Assembly: GCF_000768345.1 (NCBI RefSeq)
Contig: NZ_AVPS01000003.1
Coordinates: forward strand, 62,001-126,000
Direction: 5' to 3'
Source: Lysobacter concretionis Ko07 = DSM 16239
GTDB lineage: Bacteria; Pseudomonadota; Gammaproteobacteria; Xanthomonadales; Xanthomonadaceae
Length of the DNA: 64,000 nt
This document shows positions 41,573 through 50,900 of this stretch, one piece after another. Under the pieces are notes generated by a model. It was not told where the DNA came from. It worked only from the letters and a program-made list of their open reading frames with translations, and ran no database searches. A program made the translations under genes and the position numbers. Each line of letters starts with the position of its first letter. The first letter of the stretch is position 1.

Positions 41573-41824
41573 TCACACCTCGCCCGCGCGGTCGGAGGAA
41601 ATACCGGAGCCCGGCAGCCGCGTCGCCATTGCTGTCCGGTTCGCAGCCAGTTCCGCCGCGATGCGGGCAAGCTCGGCGTTGGTCTTCTTCGATTCCGCGA
41701 TGATCTCGGCCAGCTTGTCCTTGGTGCCGAAAATCGCGAACGGCAGCAGGAACCACAACACCGCAAGAACCAGCACGAACAGCGCAATAACGAGGCCCAG
41801 GCCTCCGGTCATCATTCCGCCCAT
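41573..41824 (-). CDS. Small membrane protein with C-terminal coiled coil
   Basis: 83 residues from the ATG at 41824, preceded by AAAGGGG. One long hydrophobic segment (GLVIALFVLVLAVLWFLLPF), then a helical heptad-like stretch KDKLAEIIAESKKTNAELAR ending in a polar tail. Unknown function. First gene of the unit with the PLD-like and Mrr-like proteins. Confidence 0.65.
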   Translation of the reverse strand: MGGMMTGGLGLVIALFVLVLAVLWFLLPFAIFGTKDKLAEIIAESKKTNAELARIAAELAANRTAMATRLPGSGISSDRAGEV

Positions 41825-42110
41825 CTCAATCCCCTTTAAAAGTCCAAAAATCCCCAGGGCGAGTAGACCACGGATGTCTTTGCGGAGCCACGCGACCGCG
41901 CCGCATCGATGCTCTCCACTTCGGATCACGGCAGTACGGGCGCGGTTCTCGAAGACAGACCTGCGTTGCTTCAGGTGTCGAGCGTCCTGCATCGACGGCG
42001 GGGCTCGGCGCTCGGCGGCTGCAGTTGCTTGTGCGCGCCGGGGCACTCCCACGCTCCGCTGGTGCTGATAATTTCACCAGCGCCCGGGAATTTTGCCCGG
42101 CGCTTCAAGC

Positions 42111-42136
42111 AAAAAGCCCCGGAGACCGGGGCTTTT
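42111..42136. terminator. Bidirectional terminator hairpin
   Basis: AAAAAGCCCCGGagaCCGGGGCTTTT lies 20 bases downstream of the stop of the minus-strand gene at 42157; flanking A and T runs make it usable in both directions. The gap 41825-42110 holds nothing else recognisable. Confidence 0.8.
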
Positions 42137-42156
42137 CGGACCGAGCGTGGAGCCAT

Positions 42157-42633
42157 TTACTCGGCGAGCGCGGGTTCCGGCTCGGGGCTTCGTGAGTTGC
42201 GGCTGAAACGCGCGGACAAGGCCTGGCTCAGGGCCTGCAGACCCTTGTTGCGGCCGGCCAGCTTGAGCAGCCCGTAACCCTGCAGCGCGGTGTTCATCGC
42301 GTCGCTGCCCAGCGCCATGCGCGAATCGGACACCCGCTCGGACAACCGTTGCAGGCGCGCGGCGACCGGACGCAGCTGATCCATCGCCCGCAGGTCCGCC
42401 TGCGCCTCGGACAGATTGATCGCAGCGGGCACGATGTCGGGGTTTTGCTCCAGCACCATCAACGTCTGCCGCACGAACGCCTCGGACTTGTCACCCATCT
42501 TGGTCAGTCCCCGGCGCGCGTCGTTGTCCAGCGCGACGAGCTGGACCAAGCGGGATTCGATGTCGCCCAGCGCCATGTTGATGGCGGCGATGTCCTCGTC
42601 GGACAGGGCAATGGACAGCAGGTTTTGGCTCAT
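42157..42633 (-). CDS. Hypothetical helical protein (full-length copy of a partly duplicated gene)
   Basis: 158 residues from the ATG at 42633, chosen because GGAG lies nine bases upstream; an in-frame ATG at 42648 would lie over that site. Entirely helical in appearance (SDEDIAAINMALGDIESRLV; LNLL-type repeats), acidic N-terminus, basic region RFSRNSRS near the end, no membrane segment. I do not recognise the family. Its first 50 or so bases and about 120 bases of upstream DNA recur at 46041-46212. Confidence 0.7.
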   Translation of the reverse strand: MSQNLLSIALSDEDIAAINMALGDIESRLVQLVALDNDARRGLTKMGDKSEAFVRQTLMVLEQNPDIVPAAINLSEAQADLRAMDQLRPVAARLQRLSERVSDSRMALGSDAMNTALQGYGLLKLAGRNKGLQALSQALSARFSRNSRSPEPEPALAE

Positions 42634-42756
42634 TTCGACTTTCTCCATGTCATGAATGCGACCGGCGTGGTGCCGGACGCTGCGCTGCTCCGCCGCTTCC
42701 GTGTGGCGTGAGGTTGGCCGATGGGGCGGCCGGAGCGAGGGGGATTGTGGCAGAAG
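42586..42756. repeat. Direct repeat, copy 1 (171 bp)
   Basis: Covers the 5' end and upstream region of the gene at 42157-42633. It aligns to 46041-46212 with a constant offset of 3455 bases and one single-base indel, at high identity (most positions agree by eye). Confidence 0.85.
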
Positions 42757-42821
42757 GAATCGTCAGGCGCTTGCCGGCGCCAACGCAGGTATCGTCTGTA
42801 GCTGCATCATGGGGAAGTCGA

Positions 42822-43585
42822 ATGGCGCGCCGAAAGTCCAGTCCGCTCGATGAGATCGCATCACTGCCGTGGTATGTCGGCGTGACGCTGGGGATCATCG
42901 CGTTTGTGTTCGTCCGCAGCGTTGGAGGCGGGTTGTTGGCACCGCTGGCGTGGGTGTTCCTGGGAGGGTGCTGGCTCGCAGCCGCGGTGTCCTTCCTCAA
43001 CAGCCACAAGCGCAAGCGACTGCTGGAAACGCAGACCGGCCTCGACAGCCTCGCGCGGATGAGTTGGCGCGAGTTCGAGATGCTGGTGGGCGAGTCATTC
43101 CGCCGCCGTGGCTACTTCGTCGAGGAAACCGGACTGGGCGGCAAGGACGGCGGCATTGACCTGGTCGTCAGCAAGGCCGGGCGCAAGGAACTGGTGCAAT
43201 GCAAGCAGTGGCGATCGCGGCGGTGCGCGCTTCCACCGTGCGCGAGATGTGGGGACTGGTCGACCACCACCGCGCCGATGCGGTGCATATCGTCTGCATC
43301 GGCGACTTCACGCCGGACGCCGCCGACTTCGCGCGTGGCAAGCCGATTGAACTGGTTACCGGCGAACGGCTGCTGGAATTGGTGCGTGAGGTGCAGTCCG
43401 TGCCTGCGGCGCCAACAACTGCACGGAATCAGCGCGTCGAACCAGCCCTGCAACCCGCAGCGCCCACCATCCCCGCCTGCCCGAACTGTGGCGAGTCGAT
43501 GCTCCAGCGGCACAACCGCCAGACCGGCATGGCGTTCTGGGGCTGTCCGGCCTATCCACGCTGCAAAGGCACGCGACCGGCGTAA
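42822..43585 (+). pseudogene. Frameshifted Mrr-like restriction endonuclease with topoisomerase-type zinc ribbon
   Basis: Starts at ATG 42822 (MARRKSSPLDEIASLPWYVG), has two hydrophobic segments, then the Mrr domain: MSWREFEMLVGESFRRRGY, GGKDGGIDLVVSK, ELVQCKQW. Near 43221 the frame breaks. The expected continuation (VRASTVREMWGLVDHHRADA, GDFTPDAADFARGKPIEL) is read in the next frame to 43585 and ends with CPNCGESMLQ...GCPAYPRCKGTRP, a zinc ribbon. One missing G would restore a single frame of about 254 codons. It is either a real inactivation or a base-call error. Confidence 0.85.
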
Positions 43586-43638
43586 TTGCTACTTAAGCAG
43601 CTGTCCCGCCTGTGGTGCCTGGTGACCGCGTCCCATCG

Positions 43639-44016
43639 TCAACCGAGCACATACCCCGCGAGCACCGACTGGACCTCGTAGATGCTCAGCTTCTTGTTGA
43701 AGGTTTTCTGCACCGGCGTTGCCATCCCGGAAATCCAGATCTTCAGCTCCGCATCCAGATCGAAGCTGCCTGCGGTCTCGACGCTGAAGTGGGTGATGCT
43801 TTTGTACGGGATCGAGTGGTACTCGACCTTGCTGCCGGTCAGCCCCTGCTTGTCCACCAGGACCAGCCGCTTGTTGGTGAAGACAAAATAGTCGCGGATG
43901 AGCTTGTAGACGTGCTCCACCACCTCGCCTGGCGCGAGCACCTGCGCGAACTCCTGCTGGATCGCGGCACTGTCGATCTTGGATGCGTTGCCGAGCAGGC
44001 CATCGAGAATCCCCAT
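43639..44016 (-). CDS. Bacterial PH-domain protein
   Basis: 125 residues from the ATG at 44016 with AGGGGA upstream. MGILDGLLGNASKIDSA and VYKLIRDYFVFTNKRLVLVD match the bacterial PH (bPH) domain; VEYHSIPYKSITHFSVETAG gives its central strands and the C-terminal helix is VQKTFNKKLSIYEVQSVLAG. Function unknown; such proteins form oligomeric rings. Lies inside the direct-repeat-flanked segment. Confidence 0.82.
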   Translation of the reverse strand: MGILDGLLGNASKIDSAAIQQEFAQVLAPGEVVEHVYKLIRDYFVFTNKRLVLVDKQGLTGSKVEYHSIPYKSITHFSVETAGSFDLDAELKIWISGMATPVQKTFNKKLSIYEVQSVLAGYVLG

Positions 44017-44113
44017 GATTTCCCCTGTTGTGCAGTCGCCAAACGCGAACTGTGGTTTATACGCCAGCGAACTTTGCGCCGGTGGCCGAGCGCCCCACCC
44101 GGCCTTTGCAGGC

Positions 44114-44416
44114 TTAGAACTTTTCTGCGCCCAAGGTAAGCCATATACCAACGATCAGGATCGCAGCCACCATGATTCCAAAGAGCAATGCGGATAGCCC
44201 TGGTTCCCGCAGGGAGACAAGGCCGGATATCAGGAAGCCGACCGGAAGCAGAAGCAATCTGTTCCCCGCCCAGCGATGCAAGGCTGCGGCATCTTTGACA
44301 TTCGCGTAGTTAACGACGTTGAGCGGCCGTGAGCTCCCGGCAAAACGAACGGCCAACCCTACTCCGAGAAGTATGGGCACCAATAGCAATTGGACGATTG
44401 CAAGCAATGGAGCCAT
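44114..44416 (-). CDS. Small membrane protein of unknown function
   Basis: About 100 residues from the ATG at 44416 (MAPLLAIVQLLLVPILLGVG); a start at 44449 is possible. Three hydrophobic segments: near 4-25, 62-77 and 80-103. RPLNVVNYANVKDAAALHRW connects the first two. I do not recognise a characterised family. It is not tightly coupled to neighbours. Confidence 0.6.
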   Translation of the reverse strand: MAPLLAIVQLLLVPILLGVGLAVRFAGSSRPLNVVNYANVKDAAALHRWAGNRLLLLPVGFLISGLVSLREPGLSALLFGIMVAAILIVGIWLTLGAEKF

Positions 44417-44473
44417 GCGGTCTAACACCTGAGCTAAGCCGCGCCGCAAAGCGGTGTCGGATTGAATAACTTG

Positions 44474-45082
44474 TCAGCGGCCGCCTGCGGCACCAACTTC
44501 TTGCCACTGATAGTACTTCCTGGTGGCGATGCCAAGCAGGTCCCGATCCTCAAAGGTGTCCCCGTAAGCGTAGACCTCGGTGAACGCCTGCAAGTCATAG
44601 CGCTCGCGCACCCGGCGGGCCTTCTCCGCCAGAACGCATTGCTGCCCCTCGTAGTAGCCGGTAAGAACGCCATTGCGTCGCTGCAAAGATGAGCAGAGCA
44701 GCTCGAGGCCGTGTGCTTCGCACCAGGGCGCCAAGTACACGTCGAGGCCACCGGAAACCACGACAACCTTATGGCCCTGAACCACATGCCAGGCGATGCG
44801 CTGCATCGCCTCAGGCCGCAAAACGTTCGGCAGGTAGCTCTCGGCGAAGTCGCGGCCAGAAGTCACCACTGCCGAAGCCGCGACGCCGCTGTATCCCACG
44901 CGAACAATGGCGCGGCGAACAAGGGTTCCGGCGATGAGCTGCCACTTGTATCCGAGCATCAGTGGCGCCAACAGCAGCCACCCCATGAATAATCGGCGAC
45001 GCGAAATCGACCGGCACAGGAACTCCGGCATCGTCTCGTGCGTGGTTATCGTTCCATCGAAGTCAAAGAGTGCGAGAGACAT
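44474..45082 (-). CDS. HAD-IB family phosphatase (SerB-like)
   Basis: 202 residues from the ATG at 45082. HAD motif I is FDFDGTITTHETM; motif II/III region KVVVVSGGLDVYLAPWCEAHG; motif IV YGDTFEDRDLLG with the metal-binding Asp. The cap contains a hydrophobic stretch FMGWLLLAPLMLGYKWQL typical of HAD-IB members annotated as phosphoserine-phosphatase-like. Substrate unknown. Confidence 0.85.
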   Translation of the reverse strand: MSLALFDFDGTITTHETMPEFLCRSISRRRLFMGWLLLAPLMLGYKWQLIAGTLVRRAIVRVGYSGVAASAVVTSGRDFAESYLPNVLRPEAMQRIAWHVVQGHKVVVVSGGLDVYLAPWCEAHGLELLCSSLQRRNGVLTGYYEGQQCVLAEKARRVRERYDLQAFTEVYAYGDTFEDRDLLGIATRKYYQWQEVGAAGGR

Positions 45083-45147
45083 TGTTTTTGGGGTCACAAC
45101 ACCAGAATTGGCTCGTTTCGCGAAACGGCGTCGGTGTGAGTGATCTA

Positions 45148-45903
45148 TTACGCCCCACACCGACCATCTTCGAGAAACGACAAGAGAAGAGTGTTGATCT
45201 CGGACTGTAGATCAGTGGGGCCATGGTCGTTCATATCGTTGTGACGGGAGCCGGCGATTGTGGCAATACACGTGCCTGCAACCGCTTCTTCGACAGTGGG
45301 CAGGACGCCCGCATCTGCCGGGAAGTCACTGCCGCGAATAGAGAGAACCTTGACGGCAGGGGTGCGCGGAAGCGGATACCTGCGATTATCCAATGTGACC
45401 AACGTTGCCGCCAAGGCGGGCGATTCCTGCACCGCAAGCGCCGAAAGGTCTCCTCCATTGGAATGGCCGATGAGTACGAGGCCTGGCCAATCAAATCCGA
45501 TGTAGGTGCGGGATAGGCTGTCACGCACGAAACGAAGATTTTCGATCCCGCGCCGCCACATAGGGGTGCGATTCGCGACCAGGTCGCCGGTTTTGCTTAT
45601 GGCAGGATCCGACGGCAGATCATGCTGGATAGCCACGACCAGATAACCGGATGCCGCCAGTGCATTGGCGATAAACGAATAGTCGGTGTGGCGAAGCCCG
45701 TAACCTTGGCTTAGAAAAGCCACAGAACACGGACTTTCGCGTGTGCAGCGATGCTGCTGTGCCGGAAAGTAGAGTTCAAGTGGGATCTGTCGATCGCGGT
45801 TTGCATCAAAAAGCGCAGCCGACTTTGTGGACATGGAATTGTGCGCAGCGACGGTCGTGCAACCAGCCAGGATAGCCAACGCTGCAATTGCCACGAGTCT
45901 CAT
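45148..45903 (-). CDS. Alpha/beta-hydrolase lipoprotein
   Basis: 251 residues. A signal with lipobox LAILAGCTTVAA (Cys near 15) predicts lipid anchoring. The hydrolase fold has SVAFLSQGYGLRHTDYSF (oxyanion region), the nucleophile elbow LIGHSNGGDLSALA (Ser near 147) and a late His in SRHNDMNDHGPT. Similar to secreted dienelactone-hydrolase/esterase-like proteins; substrate unknown. Confidence 0.8.
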   Translation of the reverse strand: MRLVAIAALAILAGCTTVAAHNSMSTKSAALFDANRDRQIPLELYFPAQQHRCTRESPCSVAFLSQGYGLRHTDYSFIANALAASGYLVVAIQHDLPSDPAISKTGDLVANRTPMWRRGIENLRFVRDSLSRTYIGFDWPGLVLIGHSNGGDLSALAVQESPALAATLVTLDNRRYPLPRTPAVKVLSIRGSDFPADAGVLPTVEEAVAGTCIATIAGSRHNDMNDHGPTDLQSEINTLLLSFLEDGRCGA

Positions 45904-46025
45904 TGATGCTCCATGTGGATCCTGACGCTTGAGTTAAACCGAACCATGATCGGCTTGAACGAATTAATAGACCTATAGGTGGCCGCGTCAGCTGGTGATC
46001 GCTGCGCGACGAGCTGTTTCAGGCG

Positions 46026-46103
46026 TCACCGTGTTGTGCCGGCGATATCCTCGGCGGACAGGGCAATGGACAGCAGGTTCTGGCTCATTTCGACTTTCTC
46101 CAT
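46026..46103 (-). pseudogene. 5' remnant of the gene at 42157-42633
   Basis: Encodes MEKVEMSQNLLSIALSAEDI before the similarity stops and a stop codon follows within a few codons. It is the broken second copy of the hypothetical helical protein's N-terminus; no further homologous sequence follows on its 3' side. Confidence 0.85.
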
Positions 46104-46212
46104 GTCATGAATGCAGCCGGCCAGGTGCCGGATGCAGGGATACTCCGCTGCTTCCGTGTGGCGTGAGGTTTGGCCGATGGGGCGGCGGGAGCGAGGGAGA
46201 TTGTGGCAGAAG
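46041..46212. repeat. Direct repeat, copy 2 (172 bp)
   Basis: Counterpart of 42586-42756. Together they bracket 3.28 kb (frameshifted Mrr-like gene, PH protein, small membrane protein, HAD phosphatase, hydrolase). No integrase or transposase is present between them. The gap 45904-46025 holds nothing else identifiable. Confidence 0.85.
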
Positions 46213-46226
46213 CCGACCTCCAATAC

Positions 46227-47066
46227 TCAACGCGCAGACTCAGCGTGGACTGATCGATTAAACAGCGTGTGAAGTTCTTCCCAGGATTGGAACGAGTTCC
46301 GAGAATGAATGACCCGCTTCGTCCCGTGAAGCGCGCCAAGGGTTGGGCCGTCGGGCAACGATACGGAACCGGCGCGGAGAAATTCCATTGTCTGAGTCGC
46401 TGTTTTATCTGCCATTCGAAGGAGCCGATTAGCTACGAAGTCCGCGCCTGCGTCAGCGCTCGCATAACTCATCACCCAACCTTCGGGCAACATGCACCCC
46501 TCGATTATCGCTTGCTTGCCTCGATTAATGGCTTCAAGCTGGCCCAAGTGGGCATCTACTAAAATAGCGGTGGATTGCCCTCGCATTAGAAAACTATCCG
46601 CACAGAGGTGGTTCAAAGCCAGCGTCCAACCCACACGCTCCTCCCATCCCACTGGGATATCTGCGACTTCGATGCAATAAGGCACTCCGTAGACCTGCCA
46701 ATCTGTGACAACCACTCCGATAACCGACCGGCGCCTGCCATCGACGACTGTAGTGTTTGTGTCAATGGCGACACATACCTCGAAATCCCGTAGAGCAGCA
46801 TCCGCGTCAAGCGCCACATTGCCGTCGCGCGAGAAAACTCGGTTCACTGTCTTCTCTCCTTTAGCGGCATTCTCACGTTCATAGGTGACTGAAGTGTATG
46901 CGGCTTCGCAAGCCATACCGGGCGAGACTCGCCCGGTTTTGGCATCAATCGCAAGCTCGATCCGCGATGTGTCAGGAGCTGTCCTAAAGTACGCAGCCTC
47001 AGTTCGGGGACGCGTGGATGTTTTCCTTTTTCGTCTTGATTTTTGGCTGCTGGGCTTCTTACTCAT
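46227..47066 (-). CDS. Unrecognised protein in the defence region
   Basis: 279 residues with a strongly basic N-terminus (KKPSSQKSRRKRKTSTRPR). Candidate acidic positions in strand-like contexts: FEVCVAIDTNTTVVDGRR, TAILVDAHLGQLEAIN and YASADAGADFVANRLLRMAD. The order beta-Asp, beta-Asp, helix with Asp reminds me of RNase H-like folds, but I cannot assign a family. Base composition is visibly lower in GC than the core genes, suggesting acquisition. It stands before (upstream side of) the direct repeat and after the Abi_C gene on the same strand. Confidence 0.65.
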   Translation of the reverse strand: MSKKPSSQKSRRKRKTSTRPRTEAAYFRTAPDTSRIELAIDAKTGRVSPGMACEAAYTSVTYERENAAKGEKTVNRVFSRDGNVALDADAALRDFEVCVAIDTNTTVVDGRRRSVIGVVVTDWQVYGVPYCIEVADIPVGWEERVGWTLALNHLCADSFLMRGQSTAILVDAHLGQLEAINRGKQAIIEGCMLPEGWVMSYASADAGADFVANRLLRMADKTATQTMEFLRAGSVSLPDGPTLGALHGTKRVIHSRNSFQSWEELHTLFNRSVHAESAR

Positions 47067-47158
47067 TCAGCATTCCTCGTCAGCGACTTTTCACGGGATG
47101 ACGTCAGAGTTTAGCCGATCGTCCTAGCGGAGCCGGCAAAAACACGACTTGAGATAAC

Positions 47159-47902
47159 TCAGGCATCTGCCTCACTGCGGGCCTCCCAGGTCGCCAACAA
47201 ATATGTTGCTAGAGCGCCCGACAAATTGACCGAAAGCTCGGCGTGGCGTGGGGCCGGCCTCTTGCCGATTTTTCCTTTACCGTGAGCGTCACTAAGCCGA
47301 TTCCGCAGAGACCCTAGCCCCTCGACGACCGCAGTGCAGCCACCAAGAATTTGCTTAAACACCTGCTCGGTATGTTGAGACGGCGCTATGTTGAGGCTTT
47401 CCGCCGTTAGTCTATATAGCTTTGGAAGATCCGCACTGTCGTCGTATGAAACTTCGGCGCCATCCAATATGTGCTTACAGACTGACTCAATGAGAGTGCG
47501 GGCCGAGGTGATTGCTCCCTCGGGATCAGACGACCGCCTATCAAGAGCTTTTGACCAAGCTGCTTGGACGTGGGCAGCATCGAATCTCTCGAGCTTCTGG
47601 GAAATGATTGTGTCGGACGGCGCAAGTGCACCCCTCTCTACTGCTTCCAACATGGGGTTAAACTCGCCCCAGATGTAGTCACGGCGCTCCGCATATGTCC
47701 CGTACTTGAACTTGATGAATTGCCAGAACTGAGAAAGGTTCCGGCAGGCACGCAAGAACCGCGGCAACAACGGTTCTAACGCCGCATTGGAAAGCATCAT
47801 CTGGCGAAGACGGACATACTCCGCATCATCCTCGCTCCCGCCGGTTGCCTGCGAGATCAGCAGATTTTGTAACGCTTCTGTTTGGTCGAGTAGCTCGTTC
47901 AC
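47159..47902 (-). CDS. Abortive-infection C-terminal (Abi_C) domain protein
   Basis: 247 residues. The C-terminal half matches Abi_C: SARTLIESVCKHILDGAEVS, LPKLYRLTAESLNIAPSQHT, EQVFKQILGGCTAVVEGLG, LRNRLSDAHGKG, RPAPRHAELSVNLSGALATY. RNRLSDAH resembles the R-X4-6-H RNase motif of HEPN proteins. The N-terminal half (LEPLLPRFLRACRNLSQFWQ) is unassigned. Predicted phage-defence effector that cleaves RNA or arrests growth; lower GC than neighbours. Lies next to the MmeI-like enzyme on the same strand. Confidence 0.82.
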   Translation of the reverse strand: MNELLDQTEALQNLLISQATGGSEDDAEYVRLRQMMLSNAALEPLLPRFLRACRNLSQFWQFIKFKYGTYAERRDYIWGEFNPMLEAVERGALAPSDTIISQKLERFDAAHVQAAWSKALDRRSSDPEGAITSARTLIESVCKHILDGAEVSYDDSADLPKLYRLTAESLNIAPSQHTEQVFKQILGGCTAVVEGLGSLRNRLSDAHGKGKIGKRPAPRHAELSVNLSGALATYLLATWEARSEADA

Positions 47903-47954
47903 TGTCGTAATCGCCTAACTTTAGTTATCAAAAAACCCCGTTTGATTGCACAAC

Positions 47955-50900
47955 TCAAACTGCACTGAGTTTCCCTTCCTTCTCCTGCGCCCTTCCCAAC
48001 GCCACCAACATTTCCACCAACATCGGCAGGCGCTTTTTCCACGCGCCACGTGCAGTAAACCTTGCGGCGATCTCATCGAGTGAGAGGGGGACGGGGCTGG
48101 TGGCGAGGACGTCGGCGACGGCGCGGACCTGGTCGACGGTGTCTTTGGGCCAGGGCTGGGGTTTGGTGGCGGGGGGCTGCGGGGCGGTGGGGGTGGTGTC
48201 GTCGTCGGGTTCGCCGGGTTTGGTGGTGTCGGCGGCGAGGCTGGTTTGTTCGGGTTCGCGTTCGCGGGCGAGGTCGGGGTTCTGGTACTCGGGGCGGAGC
48301 CAGAGGATTTCGCCGCGGGCTTCGGCGGCGGCGCGTTGGGCGTTGAGGGCGACGAGGCGTTCGAGGATGGCTTCGTCGAAGGCGCGCTTGGCGTCGTCGC
48401 GGGTCTGGCCTTCGCTCGGGGTGTCGTTGCCGTGGCCGATGCGCAGCAGGGGCAGGAGGTCGCCCCAGCCGTAGGCGTACAGGACGGCTTCGTCGAGTTC
48501 GTCGTGGAGTTGGCGCAGGACGGAGACGAGGCCTTGTTCGTGGATGGTGCGTTCCTTGGTGGTCAGAACGTCGCCGCTGCGCAGTTTTTCGAGGACGTTG
48601 TACATGCCGGTCAGGGTCAGGCCGGGATGGGCGGCCTGCTGGCGCTTGCGGTGGGCGTCGAGTTGTTCGGCGAGGTGGCGGATGCGGTCGGAGGGATATT
48701 CGCCGTAGGTCTGCGTCTCCCCTGCCCGGCCGGTTTCGTCGACGAGGGCGACGCCGATGGGGCTGGCGAATTTGTCGGCGGTGTGGAGGTTGGGAAAGGG
48801 AAAAGTCTCGAAGCAACTGCTTTGGTTGTACCGCGCATCATTTCCAACGCCCAGACGGCTGCCACTCGCTAACGCCCACGCGAGGTGACAAGCACTTGAG
48901 AGCACCCCTAATACGCTGGCGTGATCATGGGCGACTGGCACAAGCCCTTGATCTGGCAGTGCGGCACCATCCAGAAACGCAAAGATTCGATGCCTCGCCG
49001 TCATTGGTGTCGCGATATATCTATTTAGACCTCGCATCGCCATGCGAAACTCAGAACGGGGCTCAGCAAAAATCCACCAACGCTTTCGATATGCTCCACG
49101 CGCGTTCTGCTCTCTCTCAGGTTTCACGCGATCCAGCAGTCGCTGATAGATGGCGGGGACTTGATCACGAGCTTCGCACTCTTCGAGACCAAACAAGTCC
49201 AGTGCGAACACGTCGCGAGAGCCCTGCATCAAGTCACGCCCGTTAAAGAATGGGCGGATATAGCTGTGTGCTAACCCCTGTTCGAAGGCACCGAGCTCCG
49301 CTGCATGTGCACGGTCGATTAAAAAGCCAGCGCCGACAAGGGTGATGCCTCGGAATGCAAGCTCCCGGTTCGCCAGTAGCTTTGAAGCGGAGTTCACGTT
49401 CACTCCGACCGTGAGGTCTGCATTTACCGTGCCTCTTCTTGCATTCAGGCGAACCGCCATCTCGCCATCGGTAATCGGCTCCTCATCCACCGACTCATGC
49501 AACTTCCCGGAAATTTCTTCTGTAGCCCCCACCGTCATTGCGATACGAACTGCTGCACCTTCCGTTGAGTCCACCCACGGGTGATCCGGGATCGCGAACA
49601 CCAACGACAGGGGTTGTTCCTTCTGTTCGTTGGTGCCGCGCGAGCCGGCGCTTGGCGGATCAACAGCAACGTCCATGGATCCCCGCTTTCGCGGGGATGA
49701 CGAAGCGGGGGCGGATGACGAAGCGGGGGCGGATGACGGTGTGGGGAAGGATGACGATGTGGGAACGGATGACGGTGTGGGGACGGATAACGGTTTGGCT
49801 GCGGCACGGGGTGCGGCCATCGCGGCTTCGATGACGCGGCGGTTGAACGACTGCCGGATCGAGTTGGTGGTGATGAAGCCGAACCGTTCCAGCGCGCCGC
49901 GGCGGGTGAGCTGGGCGGCGTGGTGCCACCAGTACATGACGAAATCGGCCGACTCGGGCATCTCCGGCCACACGCCGCGCAGTGCTTCGACGTAGCCGTC
50001 GCCGAGCGCGGTGCGCATGCGTTTGTTGCCGATGAAAGGCGGATTCCCCACCACGAAATCCGCGTCCGGCCACGCGGCCTTTCTCGGATTCACGTAGCGC
50101 TCCACCGGCTTGCGGGCGGTGTCGTCGGGCACCTTCTCGCCGGTCACCGGGGAGACCTTCATCGTCTCGCCGTCCCAGCGGGTGACGGGGATGCCGCGTT
50201 CGTCCAGCTCGAACTCGACGCGGTCGTAGGCGAGCACGGCGTCGCGGTTCTCGATGTTGCGGAAGTCGCGGATCACCGGTTGCGGGGGGTGGACGTCGCC
50301 GCGGGTGCGGAAGTGCCATTGCAGGTAGCCGATCCACAGCACGACTTCGGCGATGGCGGCGGCGCGGGGGTTGAGCTCGATGCCGAGCAGGTTGTGCGGG
50401 TCGACGGTTTCACCGGCGGCGGCGTCGGCGCGCTCGCCACCCAGGGCGAGGCCGGTCTGGCGGTAGCCGAGTTCGTCCAGGGCCAGCAGCACTTCGCCTT
50501 CCAGCCGCTTGAGGTGCTCCAGGGTGACGTACAGGAAGTTACCGCTGCCGCAGGCGGGGTCGAGCACGCGCACGGTGCACAGGCGGTGGTGGAAGCGGCG
50601 CAGTTCCTTCACTGCGTCGTCGGGCTTGTCCTCGGCGGCGAGGGTCATCGCGGCGGCCTGGGCTTCGCCCCACTCCTTGCGCAGCGGTTCGATCACGGTC
50701 GGCAGCACGAGGCGCTCGACGTAGGCGCGCGGGGTGTAGTGGGCGCCGAGCTTGTGGCGCTCGCCGGGGCTGAGGGCGCGCTCCAGCAGGGTGCCGAAGA
50801 TGGCCGGTTCGACGTGTTTCCAGTCGGCGCGGGCGGCCTCGATCAGCAGGGTGAGCTGGGCGGTGTCCAGCGGCAGGGTGTCGGGCTGCTTGAACAGCTT

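Noticed and set aside
42586-46212. Prophage or classical integrative element with att sites
   Set aside because: No integrase, recombinase or phage genes, and the repeats are 171 bp of gene 5' region rather than short att cores.
46026-46223. Functional 65-codon gene
   Set aside because: It is antisense leader plus the truncated copy of the 42157-42633 gene start, ending a few codons after homology stops.
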